This document shows, in pieces, positions 34,019-43,925 of a stretch of 53,323 nt of DNA. The stretch is from positions 1-53,323 of the forward strand of contig JAUIAO010000043.1 of NCBI GenBank assembly GCA_030425425.1, written 5' to 3'. A program made the position numbers and the translations under genes. Source of the stretch: Bacteroidia bacterium. GTDB taxonomy: Bacteria > Bacteroidota > Bacteroidia > Cytophagales > Cyclobacteriaceae. The notes under the pieces are model-generated. The model was not told the origin of the DNA and made no database searches. It saw only the letters and a list, made by a program, of their open reading frames with translations. Each line of letters opens with the position of its first letter. Position 1 is the first letter of the stretch.

Positions 34019-37000
34019 ATGCATAGCAGAGCAGTAATCCTTCTAGCATATATTCTTTTCAGTATTCAGCTTTCGGGTCAAGAACTACCAACAGGAAAGA
34101 ATAAGCATGATCGCAATGGTGAGCGAACAGGCGAGTGGGTCATCTGGATGAATAGCGACTGGAAGCCTACTGAAAACCCAGATAGTGCGGCATATTTCCG
34201 AAAGGTGAAATACAAGAAGGGTTACCCAAAAGGAGCAGTTTCAGATCACTTTTTGGATGGCAGTATACAGATGAGCGCTCAGTTCAAAGACAAGGAATGT
34301 AAAGTCTTCCATGGTCATGTGTACTGGTACAACAAAAAAGGGCAGGTTAGCAATTACAAACATTATCGAAATGGCGAATTGGATAAAAACAGATCTCTGA
34401 GTCGATTAATAGAGATTTTGGAAGGAGAGGAGGCCAATCAAATCGACTCACTCACCCGAGCTGATATTTCTATGACTGTAACGCAGTATTACCTCGAAAA
34501 AGAAGGTGAAGAGGCGCTAAAGAAATGCTGGCCATACACCGAGTTTGCTTCTATTGTTTATCGTGATGATCCGGAGAAATATGCGACTGCTTGTATGATA
34601 CTAGGGCCGATTTATCAAAAACTCGAACTGAATGATAAAGCCATTGAAATGTATGAGGTTTTCGTGCCGTTTCTGAAAAACCTCGTCGGGGAAATCAACC
34701 CATATTACCATCAGTTTCACCGACTGCTCGCAGATCTATACTACGAAGAAGATTTATATGAAAAAGCTATAGAGGCTTATCAGCACCAGCTGGGGTTGGT
34801 CCGAATGTCTAAAGGGGAAGAAACTGAAGAGTTCTGTGATGCGCTGGAGGATCTGGCAAAATCATATTCATGGAATATGCAATACCCTGAGGCTATTTCA
34901 ACTTATACCGAGCGAATCGAAATCTTGAAAAAAATACAAGGGAAGAAGTATGATTCCTATCCCATGGATCTCAATTGGCTTGCTTATCGATACAAAAGGC
35001 AGTATGAATATGATACCGCAATGTCATTCAATAGGAGGGCAGCTGAAATTTTTGAACATCGAGGAGATACAATCAACGATGATTATGCGGAGATAATGGA
35101 AGATATAGGGTCCATCTTTCATGATCAGACAATCTATAAGCCGGCATTAGACTATTATGAAAAAGCCTATAATCTCCGACAACAGATCGGAGCTATGGAT
35201 CCAGATGATGAAATAGATTATCTACTGGATATCGCAGTAGTGGCAACAAAAATTGAGTCTTTTGATCGGGCGATCGTTTCGAACAAACGTGCGATTTCAC
35301 TTGCAAAAGATCATTTTGGTGCTGAAAGTGAGGATTATGTCAATGCCCTTCAGTACATGTCACATATCTATTATGAGCGAAATATGAATACTGAGACCCG
35401 GTATTATGCTCAGCTGGCAAAAGACGTCTATGAGCAAAATCACATGAACGACCCTGAGCTGTACATGCGTATATTGAATTCTTTGTCATTGGTTTTTAAG
35501 GCTTCCGGAGAATTAGAAAGGGCAAGTGACTTAGCGGGAAAGGCTATAAAGATAGCAGAAAAGCACTACGGTAAGCTCAGTAAGAGGTACATAATTATGT
35601 TGAGTAATTTAGGTGTGATTTACAATGCTCAGGAACGAAGTGATGAGGCCTACGATCTGTACAAAAAAGTGTATCAACTCCGCATGAATATGGATCAGAA
35701 AGACTGGCCGGGTGTTGCCAATGTTTGTAATAATCTGGGTATTTATCTTTCGAGTGAGCATCAGTATGATTCTGCCATTTATTACCTCTCTCAGGCACAT
35801 GAAATTAACCAGAGACTATTTGGTGATAGCCATAGCTCTACGGCACAGAATAAGGTAGATCTGGCAAGTATTTATGCTGAACTCTATCAGTTTGACCTAT
35901 CAGATAGTTTGATGTATCAAGCCCTTAACTACTATCAGTCCAATGCAGATAAAAACCCTCGTGCATATGCCTATGGATTGGACGAATATGCCACGATGAT
36001 CAAAAGTCAGGGTAAAAAGAAAACTGCACTGGAGTATTATGAAAGAGCATTCGGTGTGGCTGATAAATATCTGGATGAGAAAAACCCTACGAGACTTAAA
36101 ATTTTGGGCAATACAGGGCTTTGTTATAAGCAAATGGGTCAGTTCAATAAGGCAGATTCAATCTATGATGTATTGCTCGACCTGGAACGACATAGACTGG
36201 GACGGGAGACCAATTATGCCAGTATTTTAGAAAAGAAAGCCTCTTTGGCTTCTGACTTAAGAAGCTATCAAGAGTCTGTGAAATTGTTCATGCTGGCGGA
36301 TTCGATGAGACGAAAAGTTCATGGTTTGGATCATCCGAATACCTGGAATGTCTGGTCGAATCTTTCTTCTACCTATTTGCAAATGGGACTTCTTCAAAAG
36401 TCAGATTCGTTGAATAAGATAGTCATGCAAAAGCGTAAGGACTTTTTTGGTGAAAATCACCCAGATTATCTCAGTAATCTAGTCCGGCAAGAAGTTATTT
36501 ATTCTAATCAGGGTCGATTTATGGAATCACACGATCTAAGCAAAGTAATTCTGGACAAGAAACGCGCTTTGCTTGGTGAGAACCATCCAGATTATGCCAA
36601 TGCACTGTCTAATTATGCGATTTCCTGCGCTAATCTGGGGCTCTCTGATATTGCTGTAAAAATGCTCACTAAAGCAGTCAGTATTAATGAAAGAGCATAT
36701 TCCCGTGAACACTTTGAGACGATAAGTAAGATGAGATCATTGGCAATACAGCTACATGAGTTGGGGAGGTATGAAGAGGCTTTGAATTTGTATAAAGAAG
36801 TGCTTGATCTTGCTGAAAAAACTTTTGGTAAACAGAGTCCGGTATATGCTGATTACCTGGATGATTTGGCGGGGTATTACAAAGAAATGGGAGATACTTC
36901 TGAAGCTGAGCGGCTTTTGAACACAGCCTATCGGTCGCTTAGAAAAGTATATGGTGAAGACTGTTTTGAATGCATAGGAACCATTACCGAATTGGCTAAT

Positions 37001-39181
37001 CTGTCAGATGATCTTGGAAGAAATGAAGTCAGGGATCAATACTATCAAGAAGCTTTGAGGTTGACTGAAAAATACTATGGAACGGATCACTATAATTATG
37101 CTACCGCACTTTCCAACATAGCCGGTACATTACGTGGCAAAAAGAATTATGCTTATGCAGATTCACTATACAAGGTTGCACTTAGAATAGATAAGAAATA
37201 TTATGGTGAAAATCATTTACAGTACGCTGTTACTCTGAGTAATTATGCCAATTTCCTAAGCCGTAATAACCATTCTGATTCTGCAATTTATTTCGGCAAG
37301 ATGGTTTATGATATTTATACGAAAGTACTGCCAAAGTACCATCCCAATAAGGCATTGATATTAAATAATCTATCTCAGTTTTATCCAGACAGTACACGAA
37401 ATAATGAATCTGATTCTTTACTGATACTTGCACAAAACATTGTTGAGCGCACAGTTGGTCAGTCTCATGATCTCTACAGCACAATAATGAGCAATAGATC
37501 ACTCATACCATTCAAAAAGGGAGAATACGTAAAGGCGTTTGATCTCTGGTTGAAAACTATGCAGGTAGACTTGAATCGACTCAGAACCCAGTTTCCATCT
37601 ATGAGCGAGAGAGAAAAGAAGCAGTTCTGGAAGACCACAGACATGATCTTTGAGATGAATCATACCTTTTCGGTACTCTTGCAGGAAGAGCGCCCCGATG
37701 CACTGGATATAGGTTATGATAATCTGCTGGCAACAAAAGCCATGCTGATGGATGCTTCTGTAAAAATGAAAAATGCGGTAGTGGCAGCAAATGATCCTGA
37801 GATTGATTCGATTTTCGTTCAATGGAAGCTCTCCCGCGAGGAACTGGTGGGTGTACAGCAGCAGAGTCCGGAAGAGCAAGAGAAAGACCCCAAAGCCTTA
37901 CGAAAGACCATCAATACTTTGGAAAAGCAACTCTTTGAATTGACCAGTGTGACGGGAAATGATGATGGAAGGGAGCTTCATTGGAAGGATATCCGCGAAC
38001 AGTTGAGGTCGAATGAAGCGGCTGTGGAAATCGTTCGCTTTAAATGGTTTGAAAGGTCCTGGACGGATTCTGTATTGTATGCAGCATATATCATTAAAAA
38101 GGACTCAGATCACCCTGATTTGGTGATACTACCTAATGGTGAATATCTGGAGACCAGGCAGCTCAAGCGATACCGTGGAAGTATTCATTATCGGGTTCCT
38201 GATCCGTATTCTTATGATCAATATTGGCGACCAATTGAAGAAAGTCTTGATGGAATAGATAAGGTTTATTTGTCACCAGATGGAGTATATAATCAGGTTA
38301 ATCTCAACACGCTTTGGAATACTTCCACTGATGAGTTTCTGTTGAATGAAATAGATATTCAGATGGTAACTTCTACCCGTGAGTTGGTGGATGAACAGCA
38401 ATATTCTAACAAGAAAAATAAACGCGCTCTACTCTTGGGCAGGCCAGCTTATTCAATAGAAAATATGTATGATGTTAGTATTGATACCGCCGGGTCACCG
38501 GTGGTTAGCCCACAGAGGGGCATGACACAGCGCAGCCTGGAGCGTATGTTTGGAGAGGAGATTGCTGACTTACCAGGCACAGAGGAGGAAGTGACTTTTG
38601 TGAAAAGCTTGTTGAGCGAGTCTGACTGGGAGACCGAAATGTATCTCCAGGAATCTGCCGAAGAACATATACTAAAATCAGTAAAAAGTCCGCGAGTTTT
38701 ACATATTGCAACACATGGTTTTTTCTTCCCAGACTCCAAAAACTCAAAAACGGGAAAAGTGGATCCGATGATGCGATCCGGGGTGCTACTGGCTGGAGTA
38801 AGTGATTACTATCTAGGTAAAAGGGATGTCCGTACAGATGACGGAATACTTACCGCGTATGAAGCTACTTCATTGGATCTCAACCAGACAGATTTGGTAG
38901 TGCTTTCTGCATGCGAGACTGGACTTGGTGAATTAAGTTCAGGTGAAGGGGTGTACGGCCTTCAGCGTGGTTTTGAAATTGCTGGAGCGAAGAATATTTT
39001 AATGAGTTTGTGGAAAGTGGATGATGAAGCTACCCAAAAGCTGATGTCGCATTTTTATTCGGAATGGCTTGAAAATAATGATATAAAATCCGCTTTTAAA
39101 CAGGCACAGATAAAACTACAGGAGCAATATCATGATCCATATTTCTGGGGTGCTTTTGTATTAGTGGGCACACCAGATTAA
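34019..39181 (+). CDS. Large exported TPR-CHAT protease
   Basis: A 1720-residue protein with a signal peptide (about 1-21). Residues about 25-120 carry MORN/YwqK-like repeats (GERTGEWVIW, FHGHVYWYNKKGQ). Then more than twenty tetratricopeptide repeats of the 42-residue kinesin-light-chain/CHAT-associated kind run to about residue 1200, with frequent AEK--G--H--YA patterns. The C-terminal CHAT (caspase-like) protease has the catalytic dyad H1566 in HIATHGFFF and C1632 in VLSACETGLGELSSGEGV, and the final WGAFVLVG. Export is unusual, since most described CHAT proteases act in the cytoplasm. A small TPR gene follows 274 bases later. Target is unknown. Confidence 0.93.
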   Translation: MHSRAVILLAYILFSIQLSGQELPTGKNKHDRNGERTGEWVIWMNSDWKPTENPDSAAYFRKVKYKKGYPKGAVSDHFLDGSIQMSAQFKDKECKVFHGHVYWYNKKGQVSNYKHYRNGELDKNRSLSRLIEILEGEEANQIDSLTRADISMTVTQYYLEKEGEEALKKCWPYTEFASIVYRDDPEKYATACMILGPIYQKLELNDKAIEMYEVFVPFLKNLVGEINPYYHQFHRLLADLYYEEDLYEKAIEAYQHQLGLVRMSKGEETEEFCDALEDLAKSYSWNMQYPEAISTYTERIEILKKIQGKKYDSYPMDLNWLAYRYKRQYEYDTAMSFNRRAAEIFEHRGDTINDDYAEIMEDIGSIFHDQTIYKPALDYYEKAYNLRQQIGAMDPDDEIDYLLDIAVVATKIESFDRAIVSNKRAISLAKDHFGAESEDYVNALQYMSHIYYERNMNTETRYYAQLAKDVYEQNHMNDPELYMRILNSLSLVFKASGELERASDLAGKAIKIAEKHYGKLSKRYIIMLSNLGVIYNAQERSDEAYDLYKKVYQLRMNMDQKDWPGVANVCNNLGIYLSSEHQYDSAIYYLSQAHEINQRLFGDSHSSTAQNKVDLASIYAELYQFDLSDSLMYQALNYYQSNADKNPRAYAYGLDEYATMIKSQGKKKTALEYYERAFGVADKYLDEKNPTRLKILGNTGLCYKQMGQFNKADSIYDVLLDLERHRLGRETNYASILEKKASLASDLRSYQESVKLFMLADSMRRKVHGLDHPNTWNVWSNLSSTYLQMGLLQKSDSLNKIVMQKRKDFFGENHPDYLSNLVRQEVIYSNQGRFMESHDLSKVILDKKRALLGENHPDYANALSNYAISCANLGLSDIAVKMLTKAVSINERAYSREHFETISKMRSLAIQLHELGRYEEALNLYKEVLDLAEKTFGKQSPVYADYLDDLAGYYKEMGDTSEAERLLNTAYRSLRKVYGEDCFECIGTITELANLSDDLGRNEVRDQYYQEALRLTEKYYGTDHYNYATALSNIAGTLRGKKNYAYADSLYKVALRIDKKYYGENHLQYAVTLSNYANFLSRNNHSDSAIYFGKMVYDIYTKVLPKYHPNKALILNNLSQFYPDSTRNNESDSLLILAQNIVERTVGQSHDLYSTIMSNRSLIPFKKGEYVKAFDLWLKTMQVDLNRLRTQFPSMSEREKKQFWKTTDMIFEMNHTFSVLLQEERPDALDIGYDNLLATKAMLMDASVKMKNAVVAANDPEIDSIFVQWKLSREELVGVQQQSPEEQEKDPKALRKTINTLEKQLFELTSVTGNDDGRELHWKDIREQLRSNEAAVEIVRFKWFERSWTDSVLYAAYIIKKDSDHPDLVILPNGEYLETRQLKRYRGSIHYRVPDPYSYDQYWRPIEESLDGIDKVYLSPDGVYNQVNLNTLWNTSTDEFLLNEIDIQMVTSTRELVDEQQYSNKKNKRALLLGRPAYSIENMYDVSIDTAGSPVVSPQRGMTQRSLERMFGEEIADLPGTEEEVTFVKSLLSESDWETEMYLQESAEEHILKSVKSPRVLHIATHGFFFPDSKNSKTGKVDPMMRSGVLLAGVSDYYLGKRDVRTDDGILTAYEATSLDLNQTDLVVLSACETGLGELSSGEGVYGLQRGFEIAGAKNILMSLWKVDDEATQKLMSHFYSEWLENNDIKSAFKQAQIKLQEQYHDPYFWGAFVLVGTPD

Positions 39182-39455
39182 TGTTTACAATACTAATGAA
39201 GTCTTGGATTCGTAGAGTACTTGTATTTAAAATCAATAAATAGGTCAGTCTTGCCTCGAATACCATCAGGAACCCAGTTTTTTGAAATTCATCCAATGCA
39301 TTATTTGAGTACTTTACTTATTTCTAATTGATGAAATTTTATTTAAAAGCGATATTATTGATAAAGTCATCATAATACATGGTAGTTATTGAAGTGTTTA
39401 CATTGAATGTCTAAATTTATTGAAAATTAGAGTTTAATGTTTAACCAAAACTCCT

Positions 39456-40079
39456 ATGAAAACCATCATTAAAAGCACCTTTCTGTTGTCATTTTTTTTG
39501 ATTTCTTTCAGTGTCAAATCACAGTCACAAGAGGAAATGATCACCAATTCTAATAACCTGACGAATGCCCAGGTTCAATTGCAAACAGATAGCTTGAACG
39601 TAGAGTCATTATATGTGGCCGGTAAAGCTTGCTATAACCTGAAAAGGTATGATGAATCCAAAGCTTATCTGGAAAAGGCCCTTAAATTGGACCATTCGAA
39701 TCCGAAAATTCCTTATTATCTGGCCTTAATCAATGCCAGGGAAAGGGCATATCAAAGTGCTGATGGTTACTTTGAGCAGGCGCATGTTGTACTAAATGAC
39801 CAATCTGGTTTGGACCTGGACAGCTTTTATTTCCTGTGGGCTACCAATTCATTGAAAAACAAAGATTACCCAAAGGCCATAGCCCACTTCACATATTCCA
39901 TAGAATATGACCCAGGCAACTCCCTGTCTTTTCTAAACCGCGGGATCTGTCAGGGTAAGTCGGGAAAACTCAAAGAAGGCTGTCAGGATTTCAAAAGTGC
40001 ATACGATCTTGGTGATGATAAGGCCAAAGATCTGATCATCAAATACTGTCCGGTTACTAAAAATGAATTAGGGTTTTAA
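39456..40079 (+). CDS. Exported TPR protein
   Basis: A 207-residue protein with a signal peptide (about 1-22, LLSFFLISFSVKSQ) and four TPR-like repeats (YVAGKACYNLKRYDESKAYL, ALINARERAYQSADGYF and following). It follows the TPR-CHAT gene on the same strand after a 274-base gap that may carry its own promoter. Could be a partner of the protease or a general periplasmic scaffold; the sequence does not decide. Confidence 0.88.
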   Translation: MKTIIKSTFLLSFFLISFSVKSQSQEEMITNSNNLTNAQVQLQTDSLNVESLYVAGKACYNLKRYDESKAYLEKALKLDHSNPKIPYYLALINARERAYQSADGYFEQAHVVLNDQSGLDLDSFYFLWATNSLKNKDYPKAIAHFTYSIEYDPGNSLSFLNRGICQGKSGKLKEGCQDFKSAYDLGDDKAKDLIIKYCPVTKNELGF

Positions 40080-40870
40080 TATGCCCTTGTTTTTAATAGT
40101 TTATTGAACTTTAACTTGGTTAATCAGATCTATCTCAGATGGACGGAAACCTTCTGCCACAGTTGGGTCAGTTACAATTCCTGCATTCAATTCAGGTAAT
40201 CTAACGCTTATTTTAGTTCAATGCTGAGTGATGGCGAATCATATTTTTTCAAATTAGACAAGAGAAATACCTAATCTAATGATGAACGACTTCAAGTACT
40301 CCTTATAATCTAAAAGCATTTTACTGGAAATGGCACAAGTTTCTATGGTGTAATGAACCACTTTATGTATGGAGTGAGTAGGAGGGTTCAACCTGAAATA
40401 TTGTAGAGAACATGTGCTTGTTGCTATTGCCTTTTGAATATGCCAATAAACAGTTTTAGCAAAAGAAGTGTGAGAGGGAACTTCTTTGATCTGCGCGAAC
40501 TATCCTGTTTGCATTGGTTTTCTAGAATCCATTCTAATTCATCAAAATCATTTTGATGAATAATCGGCTGTCTCTTTTTCTTTTGTTCGATGGAGATTCG
40601 GTTCTTCTTGTGAGGATAGCAAGATATAGTTTACAAGTATCTTAAGCTCTTTGCATATTATACCACAACACTAAAAGGTGTTCTGAGCAAGCAAGCATTA
40701 TTACAGAGGGGAATTGCCCGTTAATAGTTACTTCTTGTTCTAGCCGTAATTTTGGAGAGAAAAAATTGAATAGATAAAAAAGTTACGAAATTTTCAGCAT
40801 CCTCTTTCTAGACTATTTTATATCTGGATACTATAACTTCCAGTAATTACTAGATTAGTCAGTTATAAGC
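40080..40870. other. 791-base gene-poor stretch
   Basis: No convincing gene. On the minus strand 40425-40630 is open for about 68 codons without an ATG; it is lysine-rich and ends LLLLKLFIGIFKRQ, perhaps a gene relic. A 25-base near-perfect palindrome lies inside it (40537-40561). AT content is high and nothing else stands out. Confidence 0.5.
40537..40561. promoter_or_regulatory. 12-bp inverted repeat with one-base centre
   Basis: attcatcaaaat-c-attttgatgaat: a perfect 12-bp inverted repeat in a gene-free stretch. Its form fits a dimeric repressor site, but no promoter or gene is attached, so the role is open. Confidence 0.35.
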
Positions 40871-40876
40871 ATAAAT

Positions 40877-41152
40877 AAGGGGTACTAACCCTGTCAGTAC
40901 CCCTTTCCCCTAAACTGTTTTCAACCTAAAAAACAATAATCTTAAATGTCGTTGATTTGTCAATTTTGAAGGTTTAATAAAGGATGTCAGCATTGCCGAC
41001 ATCCTTTCCCCTAAACTGTATTAAACCTAAAAAACAAATAATTGAAGTATGAAGTTTTGAGTGATCGCTGAAGATCAATTTGTTAAGGTTAAATAAGGGC
41101 GTCAGGCTGCCTGACGCCCCTCCCCTAAACTGTTTTTCAACCTAAAAAACAA
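40877..41152. repeat. Three tandem hairpin-plus-constant-tail units
   Basis: Each unit has a 10-bp stem of different sequence followed (plus strand) by the same roughly 30-base tail, tccccTAAACTGTttt-AACCTAAAAAACAA. Stems: 40877-40886/40896-40905, 40979-40988/40998-41007 and 41097-41106/41110-41119. Tails end at 40936, 41037 and 41152; units are 101 and about 115-118 bp apart. Stem sequences differ but pair perfectly in all three, so structure is conserved over sequence. On the minus strand each hairpin is followed by ttattt-like tracts, so they can act as terminators for the gene at 41142; the third tail overlaps that gene's stop codon. Confidence 0.85.
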
Positions 41153-41720
41153 AGTCTTCTTCTGAGATCAGTATATCGTTGTGATAAAGCAAGAACGTTA
41201 CCTTTTGGCTTCTCATGTCCTGAAAATTATAGTTCTTGTGTACCTGACTGTCTTTATCAAAATTCTCTTTATATATCACTTCTTGGCTGTCATCAAGAAT
41301 ATATAAGTTCATATCTTTTCCAGCCTTTTTAGTTCCTACCAAAGAAACTTTTCTTTCACCTTTTTCTTCTAGTTTCATTTGAAAAGAAGAAACATCTCCC
41401 AATACAATTTCTTCTTTGTATTGGTAGTCAGTGGCAGTCACTTCAAGCGTATATGTTCCATAGGGCAAGAATGAAAGATCATAATTTTTGATAAATGATG
41501 TAGTCAATGCTTTTTCATTATATACACTTTGTTGATTCTTATCAAAGATTTGAATATTCACATTCTCTTCCTTTTCTGACTGGTAGACAACTCTGTAAAG
41601 CATGTCATCCACAGTAACGAGGCGGCACCAGGTAGTTGATTTGGCAGAATCTGCTGCCACAACTACTGTAGCACATATCATCATTATTAGTGCTAGTGTG
41701 TTTTTGATTGTGTGTTTCAT
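41142..41720 (-). CDS. Exported hypothetical protein with beta-sandwich repeats
   Basis: A 192-residue exported protein (signal peptide MKHTIKNTLALIMMICATVV). It holds two related beta segments, each with an aligned strand-turn pattern (VNIQIFDKNQQSVYNE...KNYDLSFLPYGTYTLEV and LYILDDSQEVIYKE...KNYNF), similar to DUF3244/T9SS-sorting-domain-like folds. Function unknown. ATG at 41720 is preferred over 41729 because it gives a standard signal peptide. Its stop codon falls in the third hairpin tail. Confidence 0.82.
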   Translation of the reverse strand: MKHTIKNTLALIMMICATVVVAADSAKSTTWCRLVTVDDMLYRVVYQSEKEENVNIQIFDKNQQSVYNEKALTTSFIKNYDLSFLPYGTYTLEVTATDYQYKEEIVLGDVSSFQMKLEEKGERKVSLVGTKKAGKDMNLYILDDSQEVIYKENFDKDSQVHKNYNFQDMRSQKVTFLLYHNDILISEEDFVF

Positions 41721-41729
41721 AATTGTCAT

Positions 41730-42209
41730 TCTTTTAGAGTGATTGACAATGCAAAGTTGGGGATACTACAATCACATTCGCAAGGATTGCGTCTTTTTAT
41801 TAGATGAAATTAATGTTAAAACATGCATTTTTCGATTTCATTCAATGAAATCGTTAGAATATTTGAAAAAATCATAATTAGCTATAGAAATTAACCAATT
41901 AATTGAATTATTCCTATCAACTATGGTATTATTCTAATATTTGTTGAATTACAGCGTATTAGAGGCATTTTTTTGAGATATTCAAAACCTATGTGCTTGA
42001 TTTACTCCAATCTCCAAATTTTATATGGTGCCCACTATATGGATTGTTCCGAAATAGCCTTTTTGCGACTAAGAATTTTCACAATATTGAGTAAAATCAT
42101 ATCGCTTCGGCAGCTATTATGATATTAATTTTACCTTAATGTGACGTAAATCAGATGAAATTAAATCTGATTTCTGATTATTCTTCTCGACTACTGACTA
42201 AATACAAAA
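41730..42209. other. 480-base divergent intergenic region
   Basis: No gene seen. It holds three hairpins: cgcaa-gga-ttgcg with a T-rich tail (41779-41791), a 9-bp cgatttcat/atgaaatcg repeat (41833-41853), and aaatcagat/atctgattt (42148-42173) 37 bases before the RDD gene. Strongly AT-rich; probably two divergent promoters. Confidence 0.45.
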
Positions 42210-42599
42210 ATGAATCAACTCGCTGGCTTTTGGCCTAGGCTCATGGCCCATAACATAGATTTGCTGGTGATGTTGCCAATATACTATTTGGTCTCATTGC
42301 TTGTGCCGTCCAATCAGTGGATGTTTCTCATTTGTATTTTCATCACTTTCCTTTACGAAGCTTTATCCACTATATCTGATTGGGGGGGTACAGTAGGCAA
42401 AAAGGTAATGAACCTATCTGTTCTTCGCTCTGACGGTGAGAGACTGACATTGTCTAGAAGTTTGCTGCGTTCACTGGCTAAATTTCTGACTATCATAAGT
42501 TTATTCGTTGGCTACCTGGTCATTATCCTGCACAAGCGAAAGCAGGGTATTCATGATATGATTGCTGATACACAAGTGATTTTACAGTCAAATTCCTGA
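42210..42599 (+). CDS. RDD-family membrane protein
   Basis: A 129-residue protein with three to four membrane helices and the RDD family landmarks: GFWPRLMAHNIDLL (the first RDD Asp-containing helix), GGTVGKKVMNLSV in the loop, and KRKQGIHDMIADT near the end. RDD proteins have unclear functions (some linked to ion balance or transport). Followed by the UPF0114 gene, spaced 72 bases. Confidence 0.9.
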   Translation: MNQLAGFWPRLMAHNIDLLVMLPIYYLVSLLVPSNQWMFLICIFITFLYEALSTISDWGGTVGKKVMNLSVLRSDGERLTLSRSLLRSLAKFLTIISLFVGYLVIILHKRKQGIHDMIADTQVILQSNS

Positions 42600-42671
42600 T
42601 TTTTAACTTTCTGAATATGTTGAAAAATAAGAATATCGTATCTTTCAGCCTTGTAACTAGAAACAAAGACA

Positions 42672-43265
42672 ATGTCAGAAGATTCAGGAATCAAAAAATT
42701 TGAAAATTTCTTCGAAGGATTCATGTTTTGGAGCCGCTGGGTACAGGCTCCATTATACACAGGATTGATCCTTGGCTCATTCCTTTACCTGGTCAAGTTT
42801 TTCCAGGAGCTGTATCACACCTTTCAGCAGACTACCACGCTGCACGAAACTGAAATGATGCTTCGTATTCTCGGTTTGGTGGATATTTCCATGGTAATGA
42901 ACCTGGTGGTGATGGTAACGATAGGTGGGTATTCCATCTTTACGAGCCGTATTGATGTGGACTCTCACGAGGATAAACCACTTTGGCTGGAAGATCTGGA
43001 CGCTGGGCAGTTGAAGATTAAACTAGCGACCTCTTTGGCATCTATCTCTGGGGTACAGCTTTTGAAAACATTCATTGATTATAGGGAAGCGGAGCAAAAA
43101 GCCGGTGCGGAGGGAATTATCATTGAGATTGTCATCCACATGGTATTCATTATTTCTGCGCTATTACTTTCACAGACAGAGAAAATCACGCACAGTTATA
43201 AACACGGGCATGTAGCCACGCTGAAGGACGCAGAAAAAGCAGCTAGTGGTGATCACCATGAATAG
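42672..43265 (+). CDS. UPF0114 (YqhA-like) membrane protein
   Basis: A 197-residue inner membrane protein of the UPF0114/YqhA family, function unknown. It shows MFWSRWVQAPLYTGLILGSFLYL, a central helix (LVDISMVMNLVVMVTIGGY), the conserved SRIDVDSHEDKPLWLEDLDAG loop and KLATSLASISGVQLLKTFI. The His-rich C-terminus (GDHHE) is unremarkable. Ends in a strong bidirectional terminator. Confidence 0.92.
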   Translation: MSEDSGIKKFENFFEGFMFWSRWVQAPLYTGLILGSFLYLVKFFQELYHTFQQTTTLHETEMMLRILGLVDISMVMNLVVMVTIGGYSIFTSRIDVDSHEDKPLWLEDLDAGQLKIKLATSLASISGVQLLKTFIDYREAEQKAGAEGIIIEIVIHMVFIISALLLSQTEKITHSYKHGHVATLKDAEKAASGDHHE

Positions 43266-43305
43266 AAAGTGTCAGACTGATTAAGATTTTAGAATATGCA
43301 AAAAG

Positions 43306-43333
43306 AAGGGGAATCAGGAGATTCCCCTTTTTA
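43306..43333. terminator. Bidirectional terminator
   Basis: aaggggaatc (43306-43315) pairs perfectly with gattcccctt (43320-43329), loop agga, with T-rich flanks on both strands. It sits between the convergent UPF0114 and carboxypeptidase-regulatory-like genes. Confidence 0.85.
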
Positions 43334-43915
43334 TTTGCGTTTCAAATTACTAATGAACTCACTCCATCTAAAAGGATCAATGATGTGATTGGGCTGAATC
43401 TTGCCAGTAAGCTCATATACTCTGCGATCTGCCCACATTTCATAGAAATATCGATCATTGTGATAATGCTCCTTTACTGTAGCCATAATGTCTTTAGCTA
43501 CTTTTTTGGATTTTACATTAGCATCTGGTGGCAATGCCACGCTTAGAAATGTTCGTTCAAATTCCTCCTGACTAGGCAAAGACAATATCCGAACTTCATC
43601 CAATATTCGTGTATTGGGGGTGAGCACCTGAATGATACCGTAGTGAGATTCTGACAATACCATTGGTACTATGAGTTCTGAAACTTCATACCTCAGATCC
43701 TGAAACTTCAGTGTATCACCGGGTCTGGCTTCAATTGAGAAAAAACCGAGACTGTCTGATAAAGTACTTTTATTCTGACTTAGATTGTAAATGTACACAG
43801 CATCTACAGGCTCTACAGTCTCCTGATCTATGACTACACCAGTAAACTTGAGTGTTTTCTGACCATATACTAATGTTGCCAATAAAAAGAATAAAAGAAA
43901 TACATTCAGTCTCAT
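43331..43915 (-). CDS. Exported protein with a carboxypeptidase-regulatory-like domain
   Basis: A 194-residue protein: signal peptide (MRLNVFLLFFLLATLVYG) and then a CarboxypepD_reg-like beta sandwich (FTGVVIDQETVEPVDAVYIYN, TLSDSLGFFSIEARPGDTLKF). The C-terminal half is alpha-rich and not recognised. Such domains stabilise or attach proteins at the outer membrane. The frame could begin at 43966, inside the M42 gene, but ATG at 43915 gives the signal peptide. It starts 10 bases after the M42 stop, so the two form an operon. Confidence 0.88.
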   Translation of the reverse strand: MRLNVFLLFFLLATLVYGQKTLKFTGVVIDQETVEPVDAVYIYNLSQNKSTLSDSLGFFSIEARPGDTLKFQDLRYEVSELIVPMVLSESHYGIIQVLTPNTRILDEVRILSLPSQEEFERTFLSVALPPDANVKSKKVAKDIMATVKEHYHNDRYFYEMWADRRVYELTGKIQPNHIIDPFRWSEFISNLKRK

Positions 43916-43925
43916 AATTCGGTCT

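Noticed and set aside
35900-37879. Several 60-126 residue frames antisense to the TPR-CHAT gene
   Set aside because: They lie wholly within a clear coding region, show no domain and no start context.
40425-40630. Open frame of about 68 codons on the minus strand in the gene-poor stretch
   Set aside because: It has no ATG, GTG or TTG at a sensible place, resembles no family I know, and its length is within chance; mentioned only as a possible relic.
40877-41152. CRISPR array
   Set aside because: Only three units, spaced unequally, with the variable part itself palindromic and no cas genes; not a CRISPR.
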